From NCBI GenBank assembly GCA_038237225.1, contig JBBRYX010000007.1, positions 1 to 64,000 of the forward strand: a stretch of DNA of 64,000 nucleotides. The letters run 5' to 3'. Within the stretch, counting starts at the first letter, position 1, and every line of letters starts with the position of its first letter. This DNA is from DASVUC01 sp038237225. Its GTDB lineage: Bacteria > Planctomycetota > Phycisphaerae > Tepidisphaerales > Tepidisphaeraceae. Made by a program: the position numbers and the translations under genes. Below, piece after piece: positions 32,544 through 40,972 of the stretch. The notes under the pieces were generated by a model. That model was given only the letters and a program-made list of their open reading frames with translations, searched no databases and had not been told where the DNA came from.

Positions 32544-32768
32544 ATGACTTACCGCGGTCAGATAAAAAACGGAGTGGTCGTTCTGGAAGGGAATCCTCCG
32601 CTGCCGGAGGGGGCGCAGGTAGAGCTGGAACTTCTGGAAGAAAAAGATCTTCAATCGCTCTGGGACGGATTGTCTAAATTCGCGGGAACGATCGATGGAC
32701 TGCCGTCGGACATGGCGGAGAATCATGATCATTATGCGCATGGCGCTCCAAAGAAGAAGAACTCGTGA
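32544..32768 (+). CDS. Antitoxin-like small protein paired with PIN toxin
   Basis: 74 residues starting MTYRGQIKNGVVVLEGN, with ending SDMAENHDHYAHGAPKKK. Both ends match a known group of small antitoxins that open with the MxxRGxVKNGVVVL pattern and close with the NHDHYxHG tail. It precedes a PIN-domain gene, and the toxin GTG overlaps its TGA (GTGA), so translation is coupled. It should bind and silence the toxin and may repress the pair. Confidence 0.8.
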   Translation: MTYRGQIKNGVVVLEGNPPLPEGAQVELELLEEKDLQSLWDGLSKFAGTIDGLPSDMAENHDHYAHGAPKKKNS

Positions 32769-33172
32769 CCGCGGTCTTTGCCGACACTTTCTATTTTTTG
32801 GCCCTGCTGAATCCATCCGACTCCGCTCACGTCCGGGCGAGTGCGTTTGGAAAAAATCTTCGCCACCGACCTCCAGTCGTCACCACGGCATTTGTCCTGA
32901 CTGAACTCGCGGATGCGTTGTGTGAAGCGCGGACGCGATCGCGATTCACCCGGTTCCTGGGGTTTCTTCGTGCGCAGTCGGCCGTGAGGATTGCTCCGCC
33001 AACGGAGGACTTGTTTCAAGCAGGATTGAACCTTTACGCCCAGCGAAACGACAAGGATTGGTCGCTGACCGATTGCATATCATTTGAGGTTATGCGTCAG
33101 TCAGGAATCTCTGAAGCGTTGACCGCCGACAAACATTTCGAACAGGCGGGTTTTGTATTGCTGCTGAAGTGA
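32765..33172 (+). CDS. VapC-like PIN-domain ribonuclease toxin
   Basis: 135 residues. PIN acidic residues are visible at VFADTFYFLALL (first Asp), TAFVLTELAD (Glu), DWSLTDCISF (Asp) and ALTADKHFEQAGF (last Asp). It would cleave RNA through these metal-binding residues when free of antitoxin. Starts with GTG overlapping the antitoxin stop. The pair sits inside the corrinoid operon, between the corrinoid protein and its reactivase. Confidence 0.88.
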   Translation: MTAVFADTFYFLALLNPSDSAHVRASAFGKNLRHRPPVVTTAFVLTELADALCEARTRSRFTRFLGFLRAQSAVRIAPPTEDLFQAGLNLYAQRNDKDWSLTDCISFEVMRQSGISEALTADKHFEQAGFVLLLK

Positions 33173-33188
33173 ACTTCACCTTTAAGAA

Positions 33189-34835
33189 ATGGCTGTAAGA
33201 CTACACATCAATGGCCGCTCGACCGACGCTGTGCCGGGCGGCGGGTCGGTGTTTGATTATGCCGAGCGGCTGGGAATCCAGGTGCCGACCTCTTGCCGAA
33301 AGAACGGGAAGTGCAAGGAATGTGTTGTCGAAATTGCCGAGGGGGCGGACGCGCTTTCGCCGGCGACGGAACATGAACAGCATCTGAAAGGAAACTTCCG
33401 GCTCTCGTGCCAATGTGCTGTGATCGCCGAGACGGGTCAGATCAAGTGTCACACCATGCGCCGGGGGCAGATGCGCATCGAGCGGCACGCCTCGGGATTG
33501 CCCGCTTCGCATGAGGGGCTGAAACTTGAGCCTTGCGTCACCCGCGATGGCGATCGGATCTTGATCGATGGCGAAGTGGTGGATCGTTCGACCGGTCCAA
33601 TTCACGGCATCGCGATGGACCTGGGAACGACGACGGTGGTGCTTCGGCTGATCGACTTGGAGACGGGAGAACTGGTCGCGGATTCATCGTTCGAGAACCC
33701 GCAGCGCTTCGGCGGATCGGACGTCATGTCGCGCATTCAGTACGATACGGAGAACAAGGGGAAGCTCCTGATGCGGACCCTTGCGGGGTATCTCTCGCAC
33801 GCGATCGAGGCGTTCCCAGTCGATCCGAAAACGATCTACGAGATGGTCGTCGTCGGCAACTCGACGATGCGCGATATGTTTTTCCGCCAGAGCGTGTACT
33901 CGATTGGACAGAGTCCGTATCAATCGATCACGGAACTGGAGATGGCGGACGGGAAGCGAACATCGACGGTCCTGGTTGATACGGGAAAGCGCTGCTTGCT
34001 GCCCATCCACCCGAACGCCCGCGTGTACGGCGGGCCGATCATCAGCGGGCATCTCGGCGCCGATGCGGCGGCGTGCATGCTCGCGATCGATCTGGCGCAC
34101 GAGCAACGCATCGTCGCCGTAATGGATATCGGAACGAACACCGAATTGGTCGTCGGAAACAAGCACCGGATCCTGGCGGCGAGCTGCCCCGCGGGACCGG
34201 CGTTTGAGGGCGGAGCGATCGCTTGCGGAATGCCGGGACTCGATGGCGCGATTGAAGATGTACTGATCAGCGACGACGGCTCATTTAAGCTCGGCGTCAT
34301 TGGAGATCAACCTCCGGAAGGGATTTGCGGCTCGGGGCTTGTCGATCTGATGAGCGAACTGATTCGCACCGGACAGATGAACGAACTTGGACGCTTCGAA
34401 GACGGCGGGGATCGCATCACCTTGGATGAGAAGCATGGAATCTTCTTCATCGAAGGCGATGTCAACGAGCTCGCACAAGCAAAAGGCGCCAACGTCGCGG
34501 GGCTTCAAGTTGCCGTCAACAGCTACGGAATCGGCTTCGAAGACGTCGAAGTGTTTTACCTCGCGGGCGGTTTCGGAAGGCATCTGAAGGTGGATGCATC
34601 AAAGCGCATCGGCCTGATCCCGAATATCCCGGATTCCAAAATCGTGCAGGTTGGCAACGCCGCGATCGAAGGCGCGTGCATCGCTTTGTTGTCAAAGACC
34701 AAGCGGAAAGAGCTCGAGGAACTGGTGAAGAAGGTGCAGCACTGCCGGCTCGAAACGCATCCGCGGTTCTTCGACTTCTTCGTCGAAGGATGTCAGTTCA
34801 AGCCCGTGGAATCTTCGCGGCAGGTTGTGGGATGA
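33189..34835 (+). CDS. RACo/RamA-type corrinoid reactivase (2Fe-2S ferredoxin plus ASKHA domain)
   Basis: 548 residues. The N-terminal ferredoxin domain has C36, C42, C45 and C74 or C76 (TSCRKNGKCKECVV then RLSCQC). The rest is the ASKHA ATPase of the DUF4445 family: IAMDLGTTTVVLRLID, VVVGNSTMRDMFF, VMDIGTNTELVVGN, GAIACGMPG and FYLAGGFGRHL. Such proteins use ATP and an electron to reduce cob(II)amide back to active Co(I). The stop overlaps the next ATG (ATGA), so it is coupled to the activation-like protein. Confidence 0.93.
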   Translation: MAVRLHINGRSTDAVPGGGSVFDYAERLGIQVPTSCRKNGKCKECVVEIAEGADALSPATEHEQHLKGNFRLSCQCAVIAETGQIKCHTMRRGQMRIERHASGLPASHEGLKLEPCVTRDGDRILIDGEVVDRSTGPIHGIAMDLGTTTVVLRLIDLETGELVADSSFENPQRFGGSDVMSRIQYDTENKGKLLMRTLAGYLSHAIEAFPVDPKTIYEMVVVGNSTMRDMFFRQSVYSIGQSPYQSITELEMADGKRTSTVLVDTGKRCLLPIHPNARVYGGPIISGHLGADAAACMLAIDLAHEQRIVAVMDIGTNTELVVGNKHRILAASCPAGPAFEGGAIACGMPGLDGAIEDVLISDDGSFKLGVIGDQPPEGICGSGLVDLMSELIRTGQMNELGRFEDGGDRITLDEKHGIFFIEGDVNELAQAKGANVAGLQVAVNSYGIGFEDVEVFYLAGGFGRHLKVDASKRIGLIPNIPDSKIVQVGNAAIEGACIALLSKTKRKELEELVKKVQHCRLETHPRFFDFFVEGCQFKPVESSRQVVG

Positions 34836-36127
34836 TTGAGCTTGTCGACACACTTCCCGACGTGAACGTTCAGCCCGCCGAGTACAAGCGGCTGCTGGGG
34901 TTTCCCAGGGATTTCGTGCTCAGCGGCCGAGCGCGCGAGCTCGCCGACTGGGCGCGCGCCTGGTACGCGAAGAACGGCAAGCCCTGGGTGTACGCGCGCG
35001 AAGCCCAGACCGTGTGGATCTCCAACGGGTCCATCGTGATCGACGGCGTCGCGATGTCGAGCAAAGCGCTTCAAAAGACCTTGCAGGATGCCGGCGCGGA
35101 GGGCGCGATCGTCGTCGCCGTGAGCGCGGGGACCGAGGTCGAAGCCGAAGCGCAGCGACTCTGGCTTGAAGAGAAGCCGGATGAGTATTTCTTCCTGGAA
35201 ATCTACGGATCGGCAGTTGTCGAGCATCTGACGACGATGACCGGCGCACGGCTGTGCGCCTGGGCAGAAGGCCGGCAACTCGCGGTGCTGCCGCATTGCA
35301 GCCCCGGTTATCCAGAGTGGGACATCGCGCAGCAAGCGCGATTGATGGAGTTGATCGGACGCACCAAGCAGTACGCGCTGCCCGCGACAATCGAGGTGCT
35401 GGATTCGGGAATGCTTCGCCCGAAGAAATCGCTGCTGGCGGTGTTCGGCTTAACGAAGCACATCGAGAAAACGCGAAAGCTGACGGACTTGGTGCCGTGC
35501 GAGAATTGTTCGTTCGGATCCTGCCAGTATCGACGCGTGCCTTATCGGCGAGCGCCGGAGTTTTCGAAGAAGGAATCCACGGCGGCGACGATGGATAACA
35601 TCGTCGAGGATTCCGCACCTCCGGTTCCCGTGCTCGATCATCATGCGAAGTACAGCGTAAATCCGAAGGCGCTGAAGCGCTGGGTGGATGAGCGCCTGAC
35701 GCTGAATGTGAACGAGGATGGCTCCGTCGATGCGATGTTCCGGTACGAAGGAACGACCTGCACGAACATGGGCCGCGCGATCTTATTCGATTACCACGTG
35801 AAGCTTGGACCGCGGGCGGATGGCTACCCAGTTCACGAGCAGCGATGCGGGCCATCCCCTGACGATAAGGGGCACACGTACATGTGCCGGTACATGAACA
35901 ACGCCGAGCATTTAATGGTTGCGATCGAACAGGAGAAGCCGCTTTTGGGCCAGCCGTTGAATGATGTGATCACCTGGCAGCGAACGACGTCATCCGCGGG
36001 CTGCTATTGCGAGCCGGGGAGCCGGAAACATAAATGGGGCCTGGTGCTGGAAAGCATCCATTATGCTTTGGTACAACAGGAGAAATTGCTTGCGGAGAAT
36101 TCGGTTCAGGGAGCGCGGTCGGAATGA
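34832..36127 (+). CDS. Methionine-synthase activation-domain-like protein with Cys-rich C-terminal domain
   Basis: 431 residues. The N-terminal ~240 residues resemble the MetH reactivation domain or TM0269-type proteins (YKRLLGFPRDFVLSGRARE, VAVSAGTEVEAEAQRLW, FFLEIYGSAVVEHL). They end with the cysteine cluster PCENCSFGSCQYRR. The C-terminal ~180 residues are not recognised and have a second set of cysteines (GTTCTN, EQRCGPSPDD, YMCRYM, AGCYCEPGS). Neighbours are the RACo reactivase upstream and homocysteine methyltransferase downstream, both overlapping by four bases. It may help reductive methylation or bind a metal. Confidence 0.75.
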   Translation: MIELVDTLPDVNVQPAEYKRLLGFPRDFVLSGRARELADWARAWYAKNGKPWVYAREAQTVWISNGSIVIDGVAMSSKALQKTLQDAGAEGAIVVAVSAGTEVEAEAQRLWLEEKPDEYFFLEIYGSAVVEHLTTMTGARLCAWAEGRQLAVLPHCSPGYPEWDIAQQARLMELIGRTKQYALPATIEVLDSGMLRPKKSLLAVFGLTKHIEKTRKLTDLVPCENCSFGSCQYRRVPYRRAPEFSKKESTAATMDNIVEDSAPPVPVLDHHAKYSVNPKALKRWVDERLTLNVNEDGSVDAMFRYEGTTCTNMGRAILFDYHVKLGPRADGYPVHEQRCGPSPDDKGHTYMCRYMNNAEHLMVAIEQEKPLLGQPLNDVITWQRTTSSAGCYCEPGSRKHKWGLVLESIHYALVQQEKLLAENSVQGARSE

Positions 36128-37038
36128 AAAAGACGATACTGGAAGCGATCAAGGAACGGCCGCTGCTCGGCGACGGCGCCATGGGCACGCAACTCATGAT
36201 CGCGGGACTTGAGCAGGGGAACTGCGGCGAAGCGTGGAACATTTCGCATCCGGAAAGGGTGCTGGGGATTCAGAAGCGCTACGCGGAGGCGGGATCGGAT
36301 TGCATCCTGACCAACACCTTTGGCGGATCGCGAATCATGCTGAATCGCCACGGTAACGCCGACAACGTCGTTGCGATTAACAAGGCCGCCGTCGAGATCG
36401 TGCGGCAGTCGTTTAGCGAAGTGGGACGCGAAGGTTACGTCATCGGCGACATGGGTCCGTTCGGCGGATTGATGGAGCCTTATGGCGAGTTCACCGAAGA
36501 TCAGGTGCGCGAGGCGTTCACCGAGCAGGCGAAAGCGCTCGTCGATGCCGGCGCTGATGCGATCATCATCGAGACCCAGACATCGCTCGAGGAACTGGGT
36601 CTCGGCATCAACGCAGCCAAAGAGGCGGGAGCGGCGTGCATCATCGGATCACTCGCTTATGACGTGACGCTGGACGGCTCAACCTTCCGCACCATGATGG
36701 GCATCGATCCGGAGCGGGCGGCGGAGTTCATGGCCGAGAACGGGGCGCATGTCGTAGCCCTCAACTGCGGAACTCGGATGGACATGACACGCGCTAAAGA
36801 GGCGGTGGAACGATACAAGAGCGCCACAGACTTGCCCGTGATGGCGCAACCGAATGCCGGGCAGCCGAAGCTGGTGAACATGAAAATCTTCTATGATGAG
36901 ACGCCGGAGGAAATGGTGAAGGGCGTTGTGCCTCTGCTGGAATCGGGAGCGAACATCATTGGCGGATGTTGCGGCAGTACCCCGGATCATATCCGGCTAT
37001 TCCGACAAACCATGGATCAATACCTGGGTCAAAAATGA
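36124..37038 (+). CDS. Homocysteine S-methyltransferase (MetH module 1 type)
   Basis: 304 residues of the zinc-dependent homocysteine methyltransferase barrel. It opens with RPLLGDGAMGTQL and shows TNTFGGSR. The zinc cysteines are in VVALNCGT and IGGCCGSTPDHI. This is module 1 of MetH as a free-standing protein, so it needs a separate methyl-corrinoid, presumably from the corrinoid protein at 31544. Product would be methionine. ATGA overlap with both neighbours shows tight translational coupling. Confidence 0.92.
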   Translation: MKKTILEAIKERPLLGDGAMGTQLMIAGLEQGNCGEAWNISHPERVLGIQKRYAEAGSDCILTNTFGGSRIMLNRHGNADNVVAINKAAVEIVRQSFSEVGREGYVIGDMGPFGGLMEPYGEFTEDQVREAFTEQAKALVDAGADAIIIETQTSLEELGLGINAAKEAGAACIIGSLAYDVTLDGSTFRTMMGIDPERAAEFMAENGAHVVALNCGTRMDMTRAKEAVERYKSATDLPVMAQPNAGQPKLVNMKIFYDETPEEMVKGVVPLLESGANIIGGCCGSTPDHIRLFRQTMDQYLGQK

Positions 37039-37364
37039 AAACCAAACTCTGCGACATCAATGCGGCCGCCACGGAGAAGCTTCCCCCGAAGATGGAGGAC
37101 AAGTCCGGGATCGGGGTTCACTACATGGACGCCTACCTAAAACCCATGAATGCGAAGCTGCCCGATGGAACCGCGGTCAAGTGCAAGCGCCGCGGCTTAA
37201 AAGTTACGTTGACAGTCGGAACGAAGAAGGGTGATGGCATCATGCGCCGCCTTCAAGTAAGTCCGGATCCCGTTGTGATGCTTCAAGCCGCATTACAAGA
37301 GGCCGCGAAGGGCGCAGGCGTTGAACTGACCGCCGAGGACGGCGCCATCTTCATCTCGCCATGA
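37035..37364 (+). CDS. Small protein of unknown function, last gene of the corrinoid operon
   Basis: 109 residues, not recognised. It shows a beta-rich middle (KCKRRGLKVTLTVGTKKGDG) and a helix (PVVMLQAALQEAAKGAG). No membrane or signal segment. The ATG overlaps the stop of the homocysteine methyltransferase gene by four bases, so it is part of the operon. It abuts the convergent gene at 37365 with no gap. It may be a subunit or accessory of the methyl-transfer system. Confidence 0.7.
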   Translation: MKTKLCDINAAATEKLPPKMEDKSGIGVHYMDAYLKPMNAKLPDGTAVKCKRRGLKVTLTVGTKKGDGIMRRLQVSPDPVVMLQAALQEAAKGAGVELTAEDGAIFISP

Positions 37365-38657
37365 TCACAAGCCCTGCGCCCGAGCCCGAAGCGCTTTCTG
37401 AATCTCCGCGGCACCCGGTCGATCGTCAATGTAATCCGCTTCCCAGAAGAGAACGTGACTGGCGCCAACTTTACCGGCGGTAGCGACCGTTAACTCAACT
37501 TCCGCAACATTCTGCGGCACCCACGCATAGGTCCAGACGTCGATGGCGTTACCGGTTTCCTTTCGCAGCGCCTCATACGCGAGTTCGGCATTTCCCCCGT
37601 CGCGGTAATACCCCGCGGCCACGGCGCCGTCGATCAGCTTTTCGTTCGCCCACGTTTTCACATCGAGCAGCAGGCCGCGAAGGTTCCCGTCGATCTTGTC
37701 GAGCAACCCGCGATAGTGCCAGGGATGACCGACCATCACCGTCAGCGGCAGATCCTTTCGCGCTGATTTCACCAGCTTGCGCGCATCTCTCATGAATTCA
37801 GTTTGCGGCTCCGCGCGGGTTCGCACCCATCCCTCATCCCCATTCGCCACTTCATGCGCGTCCAACTTGTGTTTCTGCTTGAACGCCTCCACGTTCGGCG
37901 TTTCGTATCCGCTGTCGGCGACGCCGTCCGCGTCCGTCTGCGGATTATCGCGCACGTCGCCGGTCCGAATCCAATCGAGAAACAGCCCGTCGATATCGTA
38001 ATCAAGCAGTTCCTTGATCAGCGCGAGCTTGTACTCGCGCACCTGCGGAAACGAAAAGCTGATCTGCGACCGATACGGCTTCCCGTCCTTCCGCACCCAC
38101 CGATACTCCGGATGCGCCTTGGCGAATTCGCTCCGCCAGCCCCAGCCATGATCGTCCTCATTGATCGTCGCCCAGGCGTCGATCTTCAGACCGATGCGAT
38201 GCCCATACTCGATCGCGCACGCCAGGCTGTCGAAAGTGCTGTAGTCCATCTTCAGGAACCCCGCCTGAATCTCCGCGATCCGCTGCGGCGTGACGGTGGG
38301 CGCGTACTTCTTGAAAAGCGCCTGATCTTCTTCGCCCTTGGGGCTGTAAAAACTATTCTCCTCAGGCGTCGAGCCCGGCGCAAGCAGCTTGCTTTTGTAG
38401 GTCGATCTACCTGCATCAAACACCCGCCAATGCACGCGCGACCAGCCGCATGCCTTGCACGCGTCAAGCATGTGCTTCACGCCTTCAGCGCCCCACGCCA
38501 TATTGGGCTTGAGCATCCAGTCGGAATGCGTGAGCGGGGCGGAAAGAATGAGCTTTGGCGGTGACGAAGACGGGGCTGTTTGCGCGAGACCGTTGCTTGC
38601 GACGAGAACGCCGCCGGCACAGGCGAGTGAGGATTTAAGAAAGTCTCTTCGATTCAT
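37365..38657 (-). CDS. Tat-exported GHL10-like glycoside hydrolase
   Basis: 430 residues. The N-terminus MNRRDFLKSSLACAGG has the twin-arginine motif (RRDFLK) and an export helix. The barrel resembles family-10-like hypothetical glycosyl hydrolases: HSDWMLKPNMAW, IGLKIDAWATINEDDHGWG, DYDIDGLFLDWIRTGD, LTVMVGHPWHYRG and VLFWEADYIDDR. Acidic residues in FLDWIR and FWEADY could be catalytic. Substrate unknown. Convergent with the corrinoid operon and divergent from ksgA. Confidence 0.75.
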   Translation of the reverse strand: MNRRDFLKSSLACAGGVLVASNGLAQTAPSSSPPKLILSAPLTHSDWMLKPNMAWGAEGVKHMLDACKACGWSRVHWRVFDAGRSTYKSKLLAPGSTPEENSFYSPKGEEDQALFKKYAPTVTPQRIAEIQAGFLKMDYSTFDSLACAIEYGHRIGLKIDAWATINEDDHGWGWRSEFAKAHPEYRWVRKDGKPYRSQISFSFPQVREYKLALIKELLDYDIDGLFLDWIRTGDVRDNPQTDADGVADSGYETPNVEAFKQKHKLDAHEVANGDEGWVRTRAEPQTEFMRDARKLVKSARKDLPLTVMVGHPWHYRGLLDKIDGNLRGLLLDVKTWANEKLIDGAVAAGYYRDGGNAELAYEALRKETGNAIDVWTYAWVPQNVAEVELTVATAGKVGASHVLFWEADYIDDRPGAAEIQKALRARAQGL

Positions 38658-38729
38658 GGTGCTCCTTTGCGGCGCATCCCCTGGAGAGTAACGTTGATAC
38701 GCATCGCGTCAGCAAGCGTTGAGACAGGC

Positions 38730-39566
38730 ATGGCCCAAAGTAAGCACGATATTCAGGCGATTCTCTCGCAGGCGGGCAGCGAGCCGCGGCATCGTTTCGG
38801 GCAGAATTTCATGATCGATCAGAATCTGGTGCGCGTGGTCGCGGACGCGGGAATGATCGAGGCGGGGGAGCTTGTCATCGAGGTGGGCCCGGGAACCGGG
38901 ACGCTGACTGAGGAGATTCTGTCGCGCGGCGCGGATCTGCTGGCGGTGGAGATCGATCGAGATCTGGCGCGGGTTCTCCGGGAGAGATACGCGAATGAGC
39001 CGAGGGTTCGCCTGATTGAAGGTGACGTGCTCGCGGGCAAGCACGCGCTGAACAAGGAACTCGCGGAGGCAATCGCCGAAGCTCAGAGCAGGGGCGTCAG
39101 GATAAAGCTGGTCGCCAATCTTCCTTACAACGTGGCTTCGCCGCTGGTGATTGAGCTGCTGATCGCGGGCGTCGATTTGCTTGCGTTTACGGTGCAGAAG
39201 GAAGTTGCCGATCGATTGCGCGCCCGGGAAGGAACGGATGCGTATGGGCCGCTATCGGTGATGGTGCAGATGCTGGCGAAGGTGGAGCTACTCCGAACGC
39301 TTCCGCCGCAGGCGTTCTGGCCGGCGCCGAAGATCGATTCCGGGTTGGTCCGGCTAACACGCGACGACAGGTTGGGCGTCAAGGCGAATGAGTTCAGTCG
39401 CTTCGTCCAAACGGTTTTCTCATTCCGGCGCAAGACGCTGAAGAAGGCGCTAACCCAAGGCGGGCTCGATGCAGCGAAAATGCTCGCCGCGACGGGTGTT
39501 GATGGAACGATCAGGCCCGAGGTGTTGTCGCCGGAACTAATGTGGAAGTTGTTTGAGGCGAAGTGA
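38730..39566 (+). CDS. rsmA: 16S rRNA dimethyladenosine methyltransferase KsgA
   Basis: 278 residues. It dimethylates two adjacent adenines in the 3' helix of 16S rRNA. Visible motifs are HRFGQNFMIDQNL, VIEVGPGTGTLTEEIL (SAM site), EIDRDLARVL, the catalytic NLPYNVASPL and FWPAPKIDSGLV. The ATG at 38730 is preferred, as the upstream part of the frame has no family match. Convergent with gdhA six bases away. Confidence 0.96.
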   Translation: MAQSKHDIQAILSQAGSEPRHRFGQNFMIDQNLVRVVADAGMIEAGELVIEVGPGTGTLTEEILSRGADLLAVEIDRDLARVLRERYANEPRVRLIEGDVLAGKHALNKELAEAIAEAQSRGVRIKLVANLPYNVASPLVIELLIAGVDLLAFTVQKEVADRLRAREGTDAYGPLSVMVQMLAKVELLRTLPPQAFWPAPKIDSGLVRLTRDDRLGVKANEFSRFVQTVFSFRRKTLKKALTQGGLDAAKMLAATGVDGTIRPEVLSPELMWKLFEAK

Positions 39567-39571
39567 CACCG

Positions 39572-40858
39572 CTACGGAAACAACCCCTTCAACCGGCTGG
39601 CATCGGCGACGCGGGAAATCGCGATCGTGTATGCGGCCGTGCGGTAGTCGCAGTCGGCCTGATCCGCCTTGGCGTTGACTTCGTCGAACGCCTTTTCCAT
39701 GACCTTCTGCAACTCATCCTGCACGCGCTTCATGTCCCAGAAGAAGTTTTGCAATCCCTGCACCCATTCGAAATAGCTGACGGTCACACCGCCGGCGTTG
39801 GCAAGAATATCCGGCAGCACCGTGACTCCGTTTTCCTGGAGAATGTGATCGGCCTCCGGGGTCGTCGGTCCGTTGGCGGCTTCGACGACGGTATGCGCCT
39901 GAATGTGGGGCGCCACCGTTTCGTCGATCGTGTTTTCCATCGCCGCCGGGATCAGCACATCGCAGGCGCAGGTGAGCAGTTCCTCGTTGGTGATCCCGTC
40001 GCCGCCGGGGAATGCTTCGAGCGTACCGTTGGCTCTGTAGTATTCACCGGCGGCTTCGATATCGACGCCGGACTCGTCGTAGATTCCGCCTGCTTTTTCT
40101 GAGATTGCAACGATTGTTGCGCCGCGGTAATCCAGCAGGCGCGCGGTGTGAAACCCGACGTTACCGAAGCCCTGGATCGCGACTTTGATGTCGGTGAAAT
40201 CCTTGTTCTGTGTTGCCAGGAACTTCCGCAGGATGTTCATCACGCCGCGGCCAGTGGCTTCTTCGCGTCCGACGGATCCGCCAAGGCTGACGGGTTTTCC
40301 GGTCACGACGCCCAGTTCCTGATGTCCCACCATCATGGAATAGGTGTCGAGCATCCAGCTCATCACCTGGGCATCGGTCCCGAGATCGGGGGCGGGAATG
40401 TCCATGTTGGGTCCGATGATGTTCATGATCTCGCTGGTGTACCGGCGGGTGAGGCGCTCCTTCTCCGGAAGGGACAGTCGCTTGGGATCGCAGACGACGC
40501 CTCCCTTGGCGCCGCCAAAGGGAAGATCGACGAGCGCGTTTTTCCAGGTTTGAAGCATGGCGAGCGCCATACATTCGTCTTGCGTGACCGAGACGTCGTA
40601 GCGGAGGCCGCCTTTGAAAGGCCCGCGGGCTCCGTTGTGCTGCGCGCGATAGCCGGTGAACACTTGGAAGGTTCCATCATCCATACGGACCGGGCAGGAG
40701 ACCGTCAGGACGCGTTTGGGGGTGGAGAGCACGGCCCGCCAGGTGGGGTCGATGCCCATGGTTTGGAAAACGCGCTCGAAATAGAGGTGTGCGTTCTGCC
40801 AGAATTTGGAGTGAGCATTTGGAGCAGGCGTAAGGCGGTCGGTTTGCGAAGCGGTCAT
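39572..40858 (-). CDS. gdhA: Glutamate dehydrogenase (Glu/Leu/Phe/Val dehydrogenase family)
   Basis: 428 residues, close to hexameric GDH. It deaminates glutamate to 2-oxoglutarate and ammonia or the reverse. The substrate lysines are in PFKGGLRYD and PFGGAKGGV, the catalytic Asp in MDIPAPDLGTD, and the nucleotide site in VAIQGFGNVGFHTARLL. VLPDILANAGGVTVSYFEW is the conserved C-terminal helix. NAD or NADP preference is not clear. Confidence 0.95.
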   Translation of the reverse strand: MTASQTDRLTPAPNAHSKFWQNAHLYFERVFQTMGIDPTWRAVLSTPKRVLTVSCPVRMDDGTFQVFTGYRAQHNGARGPFKGGLRYDVSVTQDECMALAMLQTWKNALVDLPFGGAKGGVVCDPKRLSLPEKERLTRRYTSEIMNIIGPNMDIPAPDLGTDAQVMSWMLDTYSMMVGHQELGVVTGKPVSLGGSVGREEATGRGVMNILRKFLATQNKDFTDIKVAIQGFGNVGFHTARLLDYRGATIVAISEKAGGIYDESGVDIEAAGEYYRANGTLEAFPGGDGITNEELLTCACDVLIPAAMENTIDETVAPHIQAHTVVEAANGPTTPEADHILQENGVTVLPDILANAGGVTVSYFEWVQGLQNFFWDMKRVQDELQKVMEKAFDEVNAKADQADCDYRTAAYTIAISRVADASRLKGLFP

Positions 40859-40972
40859 GCCTATTTTATCGGTCTTTTTTTGGGGAAGGCAAATGAAGCC
40901 GTGGGGTGGAGGACTGGTCGGGGGATTATCATCTGTTCTGAAACCGTCCTACAATTACGGCGTCTGTTGGGG

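Noticed and set aside
40148..40972. Upstream extension of the TPR-peptidase frame
   Set aside because: It is antisense to gdhA; a signal peptide starts at 40973 or 40994.
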